From: Allopontixanthobacter sediminis
GTDB taxonomy: Bacteria; Pseudomonadota; Alphaproteobacteria; Sphingomonadales; Sphingomonadaceae
Length of the DNA: 64,000 bases
Direction: 5' to 3'
NCBI RefSeq assembly: GCF_009828115.1
Contig: NZ_WTYL01000004.1
Span: forward strand, 1 to 64,000
This document shows, piece by piece, positions 9,299 to 18,391 of this stretch; the stretch's first letter is position 1; every line of letters starts with the position of its first letter. Under the pieces are notes generated by a model that saw nothing but the letters and a program-made list of their open reading frames with translations, was not told the DNA's origin and did no database searches. A program made the translations under genes and the position numbers.

Positions 9299-9413
9299 GG
9301 CAAGCCCGATCCTGTTGGTAAAACCCGTCAAAATGTCCATGCAGTCTTTATAGGGTTCCGCCTCAAGAAAAACAGGGGTTGCGGTCACGAAATTGCTGCT
9401 AGGGAAGCCCGCG

Positions 9414-10403
9414 ATGGATCAGGACGAAATCAGGGCACGGCTTCCCGCTTCGATTGCCACGCGGGTGCAAACGGCAAAATTCAAGGATGGAGTCGCCACA
9501 CTGGTGCTCGATGCCGCGGGGCTGGGTGCGTCCGGACGCGAAAAATTGGAAGCCGCAGTGAAGGACCTGGTCGGCGGTGCGGACGCGGTCGAGGAGGTGC
9601 GGGTCGCGATGATTGCTGACCGCGCACCCGAGCCGGCGCCGCGGCGGATCATCGCCATCGGTTCAGGCAAGGGCGGAGTCGGAAAATCGACCCTGACCGC
9701 GAACTTGGCAGTTGCGCTTGCGCGGATGGGCCGCAAGGTCGGGGTGGTCGACGCCGATATTTACGGTCCTTCGCAGCCCACGATCCTGGCGAACAAGGGC
9801 GAGAGGCCCAAGGCGGAAGACGGCAAGCTGATCCCGGTGCCAAGCAAATGGGGCGTGTCGGTCCTGTCGATGGGGCATCTCGTCGAACCAGGAAAAGCCA
9901 TTGCGTGGCGCGGTCCGATGGCGGGCAATGCCCTGGGCCAGCTGATTGACGCGCATTGGGGCGATGCCGAGGTGTTGCTGGTCGATCTGCCGCCGGGCAC
10001 CGGTGATGTGCAGCTGTCCATGCTGCAGAAGCACAAGCCCGCGGGCGCGATCATCGTATCGACCCCGCAGGATCTCGCCCTGATCGACGCGCAGCGTGCG
10101 GCGAACCTGTTCGAAACGGGAAAGATACCGCTGATCGGGCTGGTCGAGAATATGGCCGGCTATGCCTGTCCCCATTGCGGCGAGATCAGCGATCCGTTCG
10201 GGCGGGGCGGCGTGGAAGACGCTTCCGAAGCCACCGGCATACCGTTCCTGGGGCGCATTCCGCTGGCGATCGATATCCGTGAAGACAGCGATGCCGGAAC
10301 GCCGACGGCGGCGCAGGACGGACCGCAGGCCGAAGCCTTTGCCGCGATTGCCCGGTCCCTGTCCGACTGGCTCGACGCCTCATCGGTAGCCGAGGCGGTC
10401 TGA
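9414..10403 (+). CDS. Mrp/ApbC-type P-loop ATPase, iron-sulfur cluster carrier
   Basis: 329 residues. A short N-terminal MIP18-like domain (about 1-75) is followed by a ParA/MinD-like ATPase with the deviant Walker [22 protein letters not shown], and the CxxC in YACPHCG that can hold a bridging cluster. The family binds and transfers Fe-S clusters in the cytoplasm. The ATG at 9414 follows GGGAAG at good spacing. The next gene starts two bases after the stop, so mrp, the molybdenum hydroxylase subunit and hemH form one transcription unit. Confidence 0.93.
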   Translation: MDQDEIRARLPASIATRVQTAKFKDGVATLVLDAAGLGASGREKLEAAVKDLVGGADAVEEVRVAMIADRAPEPAPRRIIAIGSGKGGVGKSTLTANLAVALARMGRKVGVVDADIYGPSQPTILANKGERPKAEDGKLIPVPSKWGVSVLSMGHLVEPGKAIAWRGPMAGNALGQLIDAHWGDAEVLLVDLPPGTGDVQLSMLQKHKPAGAIIVSTPQDLALIDAQRAANLFETGKIPLIGLVENMAGYACPHCGEISDPFGRGGVEDASEATGIPFLGRIPLAIDIREDSDAGTPTAAQDGPQAEAFAAIARSLSDWLDASSVAEAV

Positions 10404-10405
10404 CG

Positions 10406-12706
10406 ATGCAGTTTAGCCGCCGGAACGTTCTGGTCGGCGCCGCGATCGGCGGGGGATTGGTGGCCGCTTGGACCCTGCGCCCGCGCAGTTTCTCCACGCC
10501 GCTAGCGCCGGGCCGCGGCGAATATGCGTTCGATGCGTGGCTCAAGATCGGCAAGGACGGGGTGATCACCGTCGCCGTCCCGCAGCTGGAAATGGGTCAG
10601 GGTATTACCACATTACTGCCGCAGATTGTGGCGGTGGAACTTGGCGCGGACTGGCGGCAGGTCGCGGTGGAACCGGCCCCGGTCAGCGGCGCCTACGCCA
10701 ACATCCCGCTCGCCGCGCGCTGGGCTTCGCTGTGGATGCCGGCGTTGCCCGGGCTGGCGAATGACGCGGACGACCTGCTGGCGCAGCGTTATGCGCAGGA
10801 AAGCCGCTTCAACGTCACGGCGGACGGCACGTCACTGGCGGCCTATGAAATGCCGTGCCGGGCTGCCGCCGCGTCCGCGCGGGCGATGCTGGCGATGGCT
10901 GCGGCGGACCGCTGGGGCATAAGCTGGGAAGAATGCATCGCGGAAGGCGGCTTCATCCGGGCCGGGGACATGCGGCTGAGTTTCGCGGAACTGGTGGAGG
11001 AGGCAGCCGAATATACGCCGCCCGATCCGCCGCCGCTGTTGCCCGAAGGCGCCGCCGAAGATCCAATTTTCGGATTGGCAGACGCGCCTACTGCGTTTCC
11101 GCGCCTCGACCTGCCGTCCAAGGTGGATGGAAGCTATCTGTTCGCGGGCGATGTGCGGCTGCCCGACATGCTCTATGCGTCGATCCGCCACGGACCGGTC
11201 AACCAGGCGGTGCTGTCCCGGTTCGAAGCGGGCGAAGCCGCCGGGATGCCGGGACTGGGCACGATCGTGAAGGGCAAAAGGTGGCTCGCCGCGGTGGCGG
11301 ACAGCTGGTGGAGCGCCGATCAGGCGCTGACCCGGATGGACCCGCGGTTCGATGTGGACGAGGCGGTCAATTCCTCAACCATCGAAGCGGTGTTGGATGA
11401 AGCGGTGCGGCGCGGCGAGGCCACCCGGATTGCGGTCCGCGGCGAGGGTGACAGCCTGATGGAAAAAACCCAGGTCGCGCGGCGTTATGATTTCGCGCCT
11501 GCGACCCACGCCACGCTGGAAACCACGACCGTGACGGCGCGCTACGGCGATGGCCGGCTGGAACTGTGGATGGCGACGCAGGCCCCCGAAGCCGCGCGGG
11601 AAGCGGCCGCAAGGACGCTGGGGATTTCCGCCAGCGACGTGGTGCTCTATCCGATGCCGGCGGGCGGCAGTTTCGACCGGCGGCTGGAACATGACCACGC
11701 GGTCGAGGCCGCGCTGATCGCCCGCGAAGTGTCGAAAGACGGTGTACGCCCTGTTCAGCTGATGTGGCCGCGCGGGCAGGAACTGCTCAGCGGGAAACCG
11801 CGGATGCCCGCTGCGGTGCTGGTATCCGCCAAGCTCGGCCGGGGTGACGGTAATGTCGGCACCGGCGGAGAAATAGAGACCCTGCGCGTGCGCATGGCCG
11901 CCCCGGCGTCCGGCAAGGAATTCGGTCACCGGTTGTTCGGCAACAAGACCAACTGGGCGGCGATCGAAAACGCGGCTGGCGAGGCGGACCCGATGGTCAT
12001 GGAAGGGGCCATGCCGCCGTACTCGATTCCCAATGTCGCGCTCGATCATGTGCCGGTGCGGATTGGTCTGCCCACCGGGCGGATGCGCGGCAATGCGCAT
12101 GGCATCACCGCCTTCGTCACCGAGAGTTTCGTGGACGAGATGGCGTGGAAGCACGGGCGTGAACCGCTGTCTTACCGGATCGAGATGCTTGGCAGTGACC
12201 TGCGTCTGGCGCGGTGCCTGCAGGATGTCGCGCGGCTGGCGCAATGGGACGGGGGCAAGGACCAGAGCGGTCAGGGCCTCGCCTGCCACCGCATCGGGGA
12301 GGGCGAAGATGCCGGCCGGATCGCCTGTATCGCGACCGCCCGGCGGGACGGCGGCGGAGCCCGCGTAACCAGACTGACCGCAGTCGCGGACATTGGCCGG
12401 ATCGTGAACCTCGACATCGCTCGCCAGCAGATCGAGGGCGGGCTGCTGTTCGGCATGGCGCTCGCGCTGGGATCCGCGCTGGAATATGTGGACGGCGTGC
12501 CGACGACGAAGCGGCTCGGCTCGCTTGGTCTGCCGTCGCTGGTCGATTGTCCCGAAGTGGAAGTGGATTTCATCAGCAGCAAGGCCGCGCCATTCGACCC
12601 CGGCGAACTGGGCGTGGCGGTCGCCGCGCCAGCCATCGCCAACGCCCTCTATTCCGCAACCGGCTTGCGCATCCGCCGCCTGCCTCTATTTGCGGACGGA
12701 TTATGA
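10406..12706 (+). CDS. xanthine dehydrogenase-family molybdopterin-binding subunit (IorB-like), Tat-exported
   Basis: 766 residues resembling the large, molybdopterin-cytosine-dinucleotide subunit of isoquinoline 1-oxidoreductase/aldehyde oxidases. The N-terminus has a Tat signal (SRRNVLVGAAIGGG), so the folded enzyme is sent to the periplasm. QLEMGQGITT and the C-terminal GELGVAVAAPAIANAL are typical family segments. The usual small 2Fe-2S partner (IorA-like) is not adjacent; neighbours are mrp upstream (two-base gap) and hemH downstream (stop and start overlap). The substrate is unknown. Placement between an Fe-S carrier and ferrochelatase may be only operon convenience. Confidence 0.85.
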   Translation: MQFSRRNVLVGAAIGGGLVAAWTLRPRSFSTPLAPGRGEYAFDAWLKIGKDGVITVAVPQLEMGQGITTLLPQIVAVELGADWRQVAVEPAPVSGAYANIPLAARWASLWMPALPGLANDADDLLAQRYAQESRFNVTADGTSLAAYEMPCRAAAASARAMLAMAAADRWGISWEECIAEGGFIRAGDMRLSFAELVEEAAEYTPPDPPPLLPEGAAEDPIFGLADAPTAFPRLDLPSKVDGSYLFAGDVRLPDMLYASIRHGPVNQAVLSRFEAGEAAGMPGLGTIVKGKRWLAAVADSWWSADQALTRMDPRFDVDEAVNSSTIEAVLDEAVRRGEATRIAVRGEGDSLMEKTQVARRYDFAPATHATLETTTVTARYGDGRLELWMATQAPEAAREAAARTLGISASDVVLYPMPAGGSFDRRLEHDHAVEAALIAREVSKDGVRPVQLMWPRGQELLSGKPRMPAAVLVSAKLGRGDGNVGTGGEIETLRVRMAAPASGKEFGHRLFGNKTNWAAIENAAGEADPMVMEGAMPPYSIPNVALDHVPVRIGLPTGRMRGNAHGITAFVTESFVDEMAWKHGREPLSYRIEMLGSDLRLARCLQDVARLAQWDGGKDQSGQGLACHRIGEGEDAGRIACIATARRDGGGARVTRLTAVADIGRIVNLDIARQQIEGGLLFGMALALGSALEYVDGVPTTKRLGSLGLPSLVDCPEVEVDFISSKAAPFDPGELGVAVAAPAIANALYSATGLRIRRLPLFADGL

Positions 12707-13737
12707 CCTGGACCCCGCAGCAGCTCAGCCCCGAACATCCCCCGGTCCGTAGCGGCAACATCGGGGTGCTGCTGGTCAATCTCGGCACGCCCGATGCGCC
12801 GACGACCCAGGCGGTGAAGAAATACTTGCTCGAATTCCTGTCGGACCGGCGGGTTGTGGAAATTCCCCAGATCGCGTGGCAGCCGATCCTTCGCGGGATC
12901 ATCCTCAACACCCGGCCGAAGAAATCGGCGCAGGCTTATGCGCAGGTATGGGGCAAGCACGGTTCGCCGCTCGCCACCCTGACCGCCGATCAGGCGGAAG
13001 CATTGCAGCTGCGGCTCGGGAACAGCGTTCAGGTCGGCTGGGGGATGCGCTACGGCAATCCCTCGATCGAACAGGAACTGACCCGGCTGAAGGACGCGGG
13101 CTGCGACCGGATCCTGCTGGCCCCGATGTATCCGCAATATTGCGGCGCTACGACCGCGACGGTGGTCGACAAGACGGGCGAGGCGCTGGGCAAGATGCGC
13201 TGGCAACCAACCTTGCGGACGATGCCGCCCTATCATGACGATCCGGCCTATATCAGCGCCCTTGCAAAAGACCTTACGCGCCAGCTGGACGCGCTGGCGT
13301 TCGAGCCTGAAGTGCTGCTGCTGAGTTTCCACGGAATGCCCGAACGCACGCTCTACAAGGGCGATCCGTACCATTGCCACTGCCAGAAAACGGCCCGCCT
13401 GCTGGAAGCGGAAATGAAGGTACAAGGCAAGCGCCCGGCAATGCGGTTCCAGACGACATTCCAATCGCGCTTCGGCCGCGCGAAATGGCTGACGCCTGCA
13501 ACCGATGACACGCTGGAAGCGGAGGCCAAGGCCGGTACCCGCCGCATGGCCATCGCCGCGCCGGGTTTCGCGGTCGATTGCCTCGAAACGCTGGAGGAAC
13601 TGGCGATCCAGGGCGCGGAACAATTCGCCGAGGCGGGCGGCGAGGAATTTGCTGCGCTGTCCTGCCTCAACAGCAGCGACGCCGGGATGGAGATGCTGGA
13701 AATCATCATCCGCCGCGAATTGTCGGGCTGGATTTAG
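12703..13737 (+). CDS. hemH: ferrochelatase
   Basis: 344 residues. It inserts Fe2+ into protoporphyrin IX, the last step of heme synthesis, at the inner face of the membrane. Family signatures are GVLLVNLGTPDAP near the N-terminus, the catalytic His in LLSFHGMPERTLYKGDPY, and the C-terminal PGFAVDCLETLEE with the conserved Asp/Glu pair. The ATG at 12703 overlaps the TGA of the preceding gene (ATGA), so translation is coupled. The frame is open much further upstream, but that is only shadow of the preceding gene. A PROTO-IX-using enzyme in a bacteriochlorophyll producer competes with Mg chelatase, encoded at 40-43 kb. Confidence 0.96.
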   Translation: MTWTPQQLSPEHPPVRSGNIGVLLVNLGTPDAPTTQAVKKYLLEFLSDRRVVEIPQIAWQPILRGIILNTRPKKSAQAYAQVWGKHGSPLATLTADQAEALQLRLGNSVQVGWGMRYGNPSIEQELTRLKDAGCDRILLAPMYPQYCGATTATVVDKTGEALGKMRWQPTLRTMPPYHDDPAYISALAKDLTRQLDALAFEPEVLLLSFHGMPERTLYKGDPYHCHCQKTARLLEAEMKVQGKRPAMRFQTTFQSRFGRAKWLTPATDDTLEAEAKAGTRRMAIAAPGFAVDCLETLEELAIQGAEQFAEAGGEEFAALSCLNSSDAGMEMLEIIIRRELSGWI

Positions 13738-13747
13738 CGGACGGACT

Positions 13748-13767
13748 TACTTACACTGGGGTAAGTA
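13748..13767. promoter_or_regulatory. inverted repeat in the leader of the P450 gene, possible repressor operator
   Basis: TACTTAC (13748-13754) and GTAAGTA (13761-13767) form a perfect 7-bp inverted repeat with a 6-base centre, ending 11 bases before the ATG and abutting the AGGGAGA ribosome site. The size fits a TetR-type operator; no regulator gene is next to it. It could instead be an mRNA hairpin masking the leader. Confidence 0.45.
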
Positions 13768-13778
13768 GGGAGAATCCG

Positions 13779-15197
13779 ATGGCTACCGCCGCACAAGAAG
13801 CCGCCATTTCCGCGCCGAAAATCACGATGGGGGGTGCACCGAATGCGTGGCCGCAGCACTGGAGCCAGCAGCTGCCACCGAACGCGCTGGACCATATCCC
13901 GGGCGAGGGCGGCTGGCCGCTGGTGGGCAACACCTTCAAGATGCTGGCCGATCCGCACGCCTTTGCGCAGCGGATGTATGCGACCTACGGCCCGGTCTAC
14001 AAGAACTGGGCGTTCGGGCGGTGGAATGTCGGACTGATCGGGGCCGATGCGAACGAGTTGATGCTGTTCGACCGGGACAAGCTGTTCTCCTCCGAACAGG
14101 GTTGGGGTCCGGTGCTCGACCAACTGTTCCCCCGCGGATTGATGCTGATCGATTTCGACCATCACCGGGCCGATCGCCGCGCGCTGTCGATTGCGTTCAA
14201 GCCGGGGCCGATGCGGCATTACGCCGATTCCCTCAACCGCGGAATTGCGGCGCGGGTGGAGGAATGGGGCGGCGCCGAAATGGCGTTTTATCCCGCGATC
14301 AAGAAGCTGACGCTCGATCTGGCCGCCGACAGCTTCATCGGCATTCCCTTCGGGCCCGAAGCCGACCGGATCAACCAGGCCTTCGTCGACATGGTCCAGG
14401 CCTCCGTCGCGCCGATCCGCAAGCCGCTGCCGGGTACGCTGATGCGCCGGGGCGTGAAGGGCCGCGAATTCCTGGTCGATTTTTTCAGCAAGGAAGCGCT
14501 GAAGCGGCGCGAGCTGGGCGGCGGGCAGGACATGTTCAGCCAGTTCGCCAACGCGACCGACGAAGACGGTGAATTGTTGAGCGTGGAATCCGTGGTCGAT
14601 CACATGAACTTCCTGATGATGGCCGCGCATGACACGATCACGTCCAGCGCGACCTCGCTGCTGTGGCTGCTGGCGGCGAACCCCGATTGGCAGGAGAAGG
14701 TCCGGCAGGAACTGCGCGCGGTCACCGGCGGTGAAGGCAAACCGGTCGATTACGACGACCTCGGCAAGCTGGAACTGACCGAGATGGCGTTCAAGGAAGC
14801 GTTGCGTTTCATGCCGCCGGTCCCGTCCATCCCGCGCCGTGCACTGCGCGATTTCGAACATGGCGGATACACCATTCCGGCGGGAACGCAGGTCGGCATC
14901 AATGTCCATCTGGTGCACCATCAGGAAGAACACTGGCCGGATCCGTTGCGCTTCGATCCGATGCGGTTCACCCCGGAACAGGTGAAGGCGCGGCACAAAT
15001 ACGCCTGGGTGCCGTTTGGCGGCGGGGCGCATATGTGCCTTGGCCTGCACTTTGCCTATATGCAGGTGAAGATCCTGCTCGCGCATGTTCTGACCCGCTA
15101 TGAAGTCAAGGTCGCCGAGGGTTATGAGCCCCAGTGGCAGCCGTGGCCGATCCCCCAGCCGAAGGACGGCCTGAAGGTCAGCTTCAAACCGCTCTAA
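13779..15197 (+). CDS. cytochrome P450
   Basis: 472 residues, a soluble bacterial P450 without membrane anchor. The heme-ligand loop FGGGAHMCLG has the Cys at residue 420. The I-helix oxygen-binding segment is AAHDTITSS, and the K-helix ExxR is in KEALRFMP. The N-terminal IPGEGGWPLVGNTFKML resembles the CYP51/CYP120-like subgroup that handles sterol-, retinoid- or carotenoid-size substrates, so a terpenoid substrate is a reasonable guess only. ATG 13779 is preceded by AGGGAGA. No ferredoxin or reductase is adjacent. It ends tail-to-tail with the DUF1674 gene, their stop codons overlapping. Confidence 0.93.
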   Translation: MATAAQEAAISAPKITMGGAPNAWPQHWSQQLPPNALDHIPGEGGWPLVGNTFKMLADPHAFAQRMYATYGPVYKNWAFGRWNVGLIGADANELMLFDRDKLFSSEQGWGPVLDQLFPRGLMLIDFDHHRADRRALSIAFKPGPMRHYADSLNRGIAARVEEWGGAEMAFYPAIKKLTLDLAADSFIGIPFGPEADRINQAFVDMVQASVAPIRKPLPGTLMRRGVKGREFLVDFFSKEALKRRELGGGQDMFSQFANATDEDGELLSVESVVDHMNFLMMAAHDTITSSATSLLWLLAANPDWQEKVRQELRAVTGGEGKPVDYDDLGKLELTEMAFKEALRFMPPVPSIPRRALRDFEHGGYTIPAGTQVGINVHLVHHQEEHWPDPLRFDPMRFTPEQVKARHKYAWVPFGGGAHMCLGLHFAYMQVKILLAHVLTRYEVKVAEGYEPQWQPWPIPQPKDGLKVSFKPL

Positions 15198-15376
15198 AAA
15201 TCTATAGCGATGCCGTTCTTTTCCCAGTCGCCGTAGCGGGTTGGGCTGAGACCATGCTTGTCGCCGTCCGCGGGCTTGCCAGACACCTTGGGCGTTTCCG
15301 GCTGCGGCACGGGATCGTTGTTCCAGTGGCTCGGCTTGGCGAAGTCTTCGGGACGCTTGGTGGCTCGCTGGGTCAT
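15194..15376 (-). CDS. DUF1674 protein, succinate dehydrogenase assembly factor 4-like
   Basis: A 60-residue protein ending in SPTRYGDWEKNGIAIDF, which matches the hallmark C-terminus of the DUF1674/SDHAF4 family (R-[FY]-GDWEKNG-x-x-DF). In mitochondria SDHAF4 binds the flavinated SdhA subunit before complex II assembly; the bacterial proteins are presumed equivalent. The N-terminal half is charged and likely disordered. The ATG at 15376 (MTQRATKRPEDF) was chosen because upstream codons do not resemble the family; MKGQRY at 15406 is possible. It is divergent from rsmB across 55 bases. Confidence 0.8.
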   Translation of the reverse strand: MTQRATKRPEDFAKPSHWNNDPVPQPETPKVSGKPADGDKHGLSPTRYGDWEKNGIAIDF

Positions 15377-15431
15377 TTTTACAACATGGTATCGCTGGCC
15401 CTTCATTGCAATCGCGGATAGGGGCGCTGCG

Positions 15432-16664
15432 ATGGTAGATACTCCCGGATTACCCGCCCGCCGCGCCGCGCTGCGCATGATGGATGCCGTGCTTCACCGC
15501 GGCGAGACGCTCGAGCAGGCGGAACGCGCCGCGCTTCGCAGCATCAACGGCCCCGCCGACCGTGCCCTGGCGCGTGCAATTGCAGCCGAAGTAATGCGGT
15601 GGCTGGTCGATCTCGACGCGATGATCGACAGCGCCACCCGCAATCGCTTGTCCGATGATGCCAAGGCGCGGAGCGTGATCCGGCTGATGCTGGTGCAATG
15701 GCTGCGCTTTGGCACGCCGCCGCACGCGGTGATCGCCACTGCGCTGCCGCTGCTGACCGGCGGGCCGCGCAGGTTGGCGCACGGGGTGTTCTCCACCCTG
15801 GCGAAGCGCGAAGTAAAGCTGCCCGAAGGCCCCACGCCAAGCGACGCGGTAATGGTTCGCTGGGGCGAGAAGGCCGACAGCATCGTCGGCGCGCTGGCCG
15901 AACCGCCTCCGCTCGACCTGGCGCTGAAGGATCATGCCGAAACCGAAAAATGGACGGCGGAACTGGGCGGACAGAGCCTCGCGCCCGGCCATGTGCGCTT
16001 GCCGCGCGGCACCCCGATCGATGAACTGCCCGGTTTCGAGGAAGGCGCTTGGTGGGTCCAGGACCTCGCGGCGACACTCCCGGCCCGCCTGCTGGGCGCC
16101 GGCGAAGGAAAACGTGTGCTGGACCTGTGCGCCGCACCGGGCGGCAAGACCCTGCAACTCGCGGCCGCGGGCTGGCAGGTCACCGCGCTGGATATCAGCG
16201 AGCGGCGGCTGGAATTGCTGCGCAACAATCTCGATCGCACCGGACTTGCCGCGGAAATCATCACCGCCGATGCGTTGACATGGGAGCCCGCCAAGCAGTT
16301 CGACGCGATCCTGCTCGACGCGCCGTGCACCGCGACCGGTACCTGCCGCCGCCATCCCGACGTGCTGCACCGGATCGGCCCGCGCCAGATCGGCGAAATG
16401 GCCGAATTGCAGGCAAAATTGCTCGCCCGCGCGGCAAGCTGGCTGCCCGAAGGCGGCACGCTGGTCTACGCCGTTTGCTCGCTGGAGGAAGAGGAAGGCC
16501 GCGGCCAGACCGGCGCCGTCCCGCTAACGCAGGCCCCCATCACCGCCGCTGAACTGCCCGCCGGATTACAGCCCGACGCGGCTGGTTGGCTGAACACCGA
16601 CCCCACCATGCTGCCCGAAGCCGGCGGCATGGACGGCTTCTTCATCGGACGCTGGACGAAGTAG
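15432..16664 (+). CDS. rsmB: 16S rRNA (cytosine-C5)-methyltransferase, RsmB/Sun family
   Basis: 410 residues. An N-terminal NusB-like RNA-binding domain (about 10-135, ADRALARAIAAEVMRWL) leads to a Rossmann methyltransferase with SAM motif VLDLCAAPGGKTLQLA. It has the two cysteines of m5C enzymes, in DAPCTATGTCRRHPD and YAVCSLEEEEG, and a C-terminal GGMDGFFI. It methylates C967 (E. coli numbering) in the small-subunit rRNA. The start MVDTPGLPARRAALRMM at 15432 fits family length; a longer open frame upstream overlaps the divergent DUF1674 gene and was rejected. Confidence 0.93.
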   Translation: MVDTPGLPARRAALRMMDAVLHRGETLEQAERAALRSINGPADRALARAIAAEVMRWLVDLDAMIDSATRNRLSDDAKARSVIRLMLVQWLRFGTPPHAVIATALPLLTGGPRRLAHGVFSTLAKREVKLPEGPTPSDAVMVRWGEKADSIVGALAEPPPLDLALKDHAETEKWTAELGGQSLAPGHVRLPRGTPIDELPGFEEGAWWVQDLAATLPARLLGAGEGKRVLDLCAAPGGKTLQLAAAGWQVTALDISERRLELLRNNLDRTGLAAEIITADALTWEPAKQFDAILLDAPCTATGTCRRHPDVLHRIGPRQIGEMAELQAKLLARAASWLPEGGTLVYAVCSLEEEEGRGQTGAVPLTQAPITAAELPAGLQPDAAGWLNTDPTMLPEAGGMDGFFIGRWTK

Positions 16665-16780
16665 GAACGACGGGTTTCGGGAACCGCGCGCATGAGCTTG
16701 AATGGCCGCTTTGTCGTGGGAACCGACGTTAGCGCTATTTTTTCGCTGCGGTGTGGGATATCTCCGGATGAAGGGGGCGG

Positions 16781-17104
16781 ATGATGGGCAAAGCGGGAAA
16801 GGGTTGCGGCTGTTTTGTGGCGCTGCTTTTGATCGCTCTGATCGCAAACAGCCGTGAGTTTGGCTGGATATTCGGTTTGATAGGCACCGCATTTCTGGCA
16901 GTTTGGGCAATTGTTGCCGGTATCGCACACGATCTGACAGCCCCTTCTCAGCCCGGTGAGGGTCCCGCCGAGATCGTCGCGTCCTACGCCTCTTTCGAGC
17001 CCATCGTGGTTCAGGCGCTAAATTACAGGTTGGTCATGCTTGAAAAGAGCGGTGGGCTGGCTTGGAATATCTCAAATTCGCCGCGGGCAGAATTGACCGT
17101 TTGA
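16781..17104 (+). CDS. small membrane protein of unknown function
   Basis: 107 residues that I do not recognise. Two hydrophobic stretches (CFVALLLIALIAN at 11-23, and GWIFGLIGTAFLAVWAIVAGIA at 28-49) suggest a helical hairpin in the inner membrane, followed by about 55 soluble residues. AAGGGGG lies just upstream and spaces best with the second ATG at 16784. Base composition is lower in GC than the flanking genes, as in the opposing 17.2-18.0 kb gene, so this patch may have been acquired. Coding status is supported by the ribosome site and membrane pattern only. Confidence 0.5.
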   Translation: MMGKAGKGCGCFVALLLIALIANSREFGWIFGLIGTAFLAVWAIVAGIAHDLTAPSQPGEGPAEIVASYASFEPIVVQALNYRLVMLEKSGGLAWNISNSPRAELTV

Positions 17105-17201
17105 TAATAGCCCTCGGGCCACGGATCACTTGCAATCGGATTGCAAGCGGCTATGACACTTACACCCCCTCGCCCTGCCACTTACCAAAGAGCTTCCTAA
17201 C

Positions 17202-18026
17202 CTAAAGCGGCAGGGTGCTGCCATCGTCAGGGCGGCGCGCTTCGGGATGAGGTAGGCCCAGCGCATTGTTGACCACACGGCGCACGGGATTAGTGCAATA
17301 TGAAGGGCCGGTTGCATAGTAAATTTCGCCAGCCAAAACTGCGGATGATCCGCTGCGATTGAGGATGACGCGGCCCATATTGCCCATATCTTCTGGCAGG
17401 ACGACAGGGTCGCACGGGCGCAAAATCAGCCCTTCGCCAGTTTCATCAGGCCGATCAATCGCCAGACACACACTCGGCTTGAAATAGTTGCGGCGGCGAT
17501 ACTGCCACCATTCGCGCATCGGCTCGTTGATGTCAGACATCCATTTTTTGTCGATCTCACGCGCATCAAGCGCGCCATTGAGCACAGTGATCTGGTCCAT
17601 CGGCGTATCGAAATAGGCGGAAATTTGCTTGACCAGCGGCTCGCGGTAGGACTGTTGTGCAAACCACAGCCCCAGCTGCTCATCCGATGGGAATGTGGCT
17701 TTTAAACTCCAGTTTACCGAATTCGACCAGCAGTCGCCCAAACCGCCACTGAAGCGACCTGGGGAAGGGACCTCGACATTGGCAGGCATGCCTAGGCCAT
17801 CGCGGACCAGCGCGTAGCGATCCTTAAAGAAATCGTCCTGAGCATCGAAGTAAATAGCGCTGATTGGAACAGCGAAGATTCCAATAAACCACACGGTCGC
17901 AAACGTCTGAAAGGGAAAGCTCGTTGCGATTTTTTTCGGGACGGATTTTCCTATCAGTGCAAGCAGAATGATCATCGCGATAGGCACGACTAGCACCGAA
18001 AGGATCGAGAACTGCTTGATATCCAC
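17202..18026 (-). CDS. hypothetical membrane-anchored protein
   Basis: 274 residues of no family I recognise. Two N-terminal membrane segments (ILSVLVVPIAMIILLALIG at about 8-26, and FATVWFIGIFAVPISAIYF at about 42-60) precede a soluble domain of about 210 residues rich in Trp and Tyr with four or more Cys (GDCWSN, KPSVCLAI, RPCDPVV, SYCTNP), possibly disulfide-bonded outside the membrane. The start is a GTG at 18026 with no good ribosome site. Codon use and GC are lower than the surrounding genes. It faces the small membrane protein tail-to-tail; any functional tie is unknown. Confidence 0.55.
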   Translation of the reverse strand: MDIKQFSILSVLVVPIAMIILLALIGKSVPKKIATSFPFQTFATVWFIGIFAVPISAIYFDAQDDFFKDRYALVRDGLGMPANVEVPSPGRFSGGLGDCWSNSVNWSLKATFPSDEQLGLWFAQQSYREPLVKQISAYFDTPMDQITVLNGALDAREIDKKWMSDINEPMREWWQYRRRNYFKPSVCLAIDRPDETGEGLILRPCDPVVLPEDMGNMGRVILNRSGSSAVLAGEIYYATGPSYCTNPVRRVVNNALGLPHPEARRPDDGSTLPL

Positions 18027-18121
18027 CTGGGACTCATATCACCGCATGATTAAAATTCGGCAAGCAATCGCCTGTGCCAATTGGCGATGCCCGCTCAAGT
18101 TTGTGAACCGCAGTATATTAC

Positions 18122-18195
18122 TCGCCAAGCAAGAACAGAAATAGGGCACGCCTTGCTTTTAGGCCGATCGCTGATTGTGCGTTCTTACTTGGCGA
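18122..18195. repeat. imperfect 15-base inverted repeat with 44-base spacer
   Basis: TCGCCAAGCAAGAAC (18122-18136) and GTTCTTACTTGGCGA (18181-18195) are reverse complements at 14 of 15 positions. The element could be a small MITE-like unit, a terminator remnant or a structured RNA; no coding sequence or T-run supports one choice. Confidence 0.6.
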
Positions 18196-18344
18196 ATGGC
18201 CGTCGGTCTAATCGTAACTAATCACCAAAAAATCGGTTTGCGAAGCAATTTCCGCTTGGGTCTCGTTTCCGAACAGTCTGCTTCTTGACGAACACTCCAA
18301 CAACCAGCCGTTACTCGTCTTGTGTGCATCTCATCGGGGGTCAG

Positions 18345-18384
18345 GCTTCCGGCGGAGCGCCTAAAGAGACGCCCCGTCGGAAGC
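18345..18384 (-). terminator. long hairpin immediately downstream of msrA
   Basis: GCTTCCG (18345-18351) pairs with CGGAAGC (18378-18384), and the inner arms GGAGCGCC/GACGCCCC extend the stem with two wobble pairs around a short A/T loop. It begins eight bases after the msrA stop. No T-run follows on the minus strand, so it would be a weak or Rho-assisted terminator, or a 3' stabiliser. Confidence 0.4.
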
Positions 18385-18391
18385 ACGCCCA

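Larger units (their letters stand above)
18027..18391. other. 365-base non-coding, AT-richer gap with nested inverted repeats
   Basis: No convincing gene here; the short frames lack ribosome sites or family features. It contains the 10-bp palindrome GCCAATTGGC (18076-18085), a 15-base inverted repeat at 18122-18136 and 18181-18195, three copies of TCGCCAA or its complement within about 115 bases, and a long hairpin just past the msrA stop (18345-18384). Confidence 0.6.

Noticed and set aside
12214-12702. N-terminal extension of hemH
   Set aside because: Arg/Gly-rich shadow of the molybdenum hydroxylase gene; hemH homology begins at the ATG at 12703.
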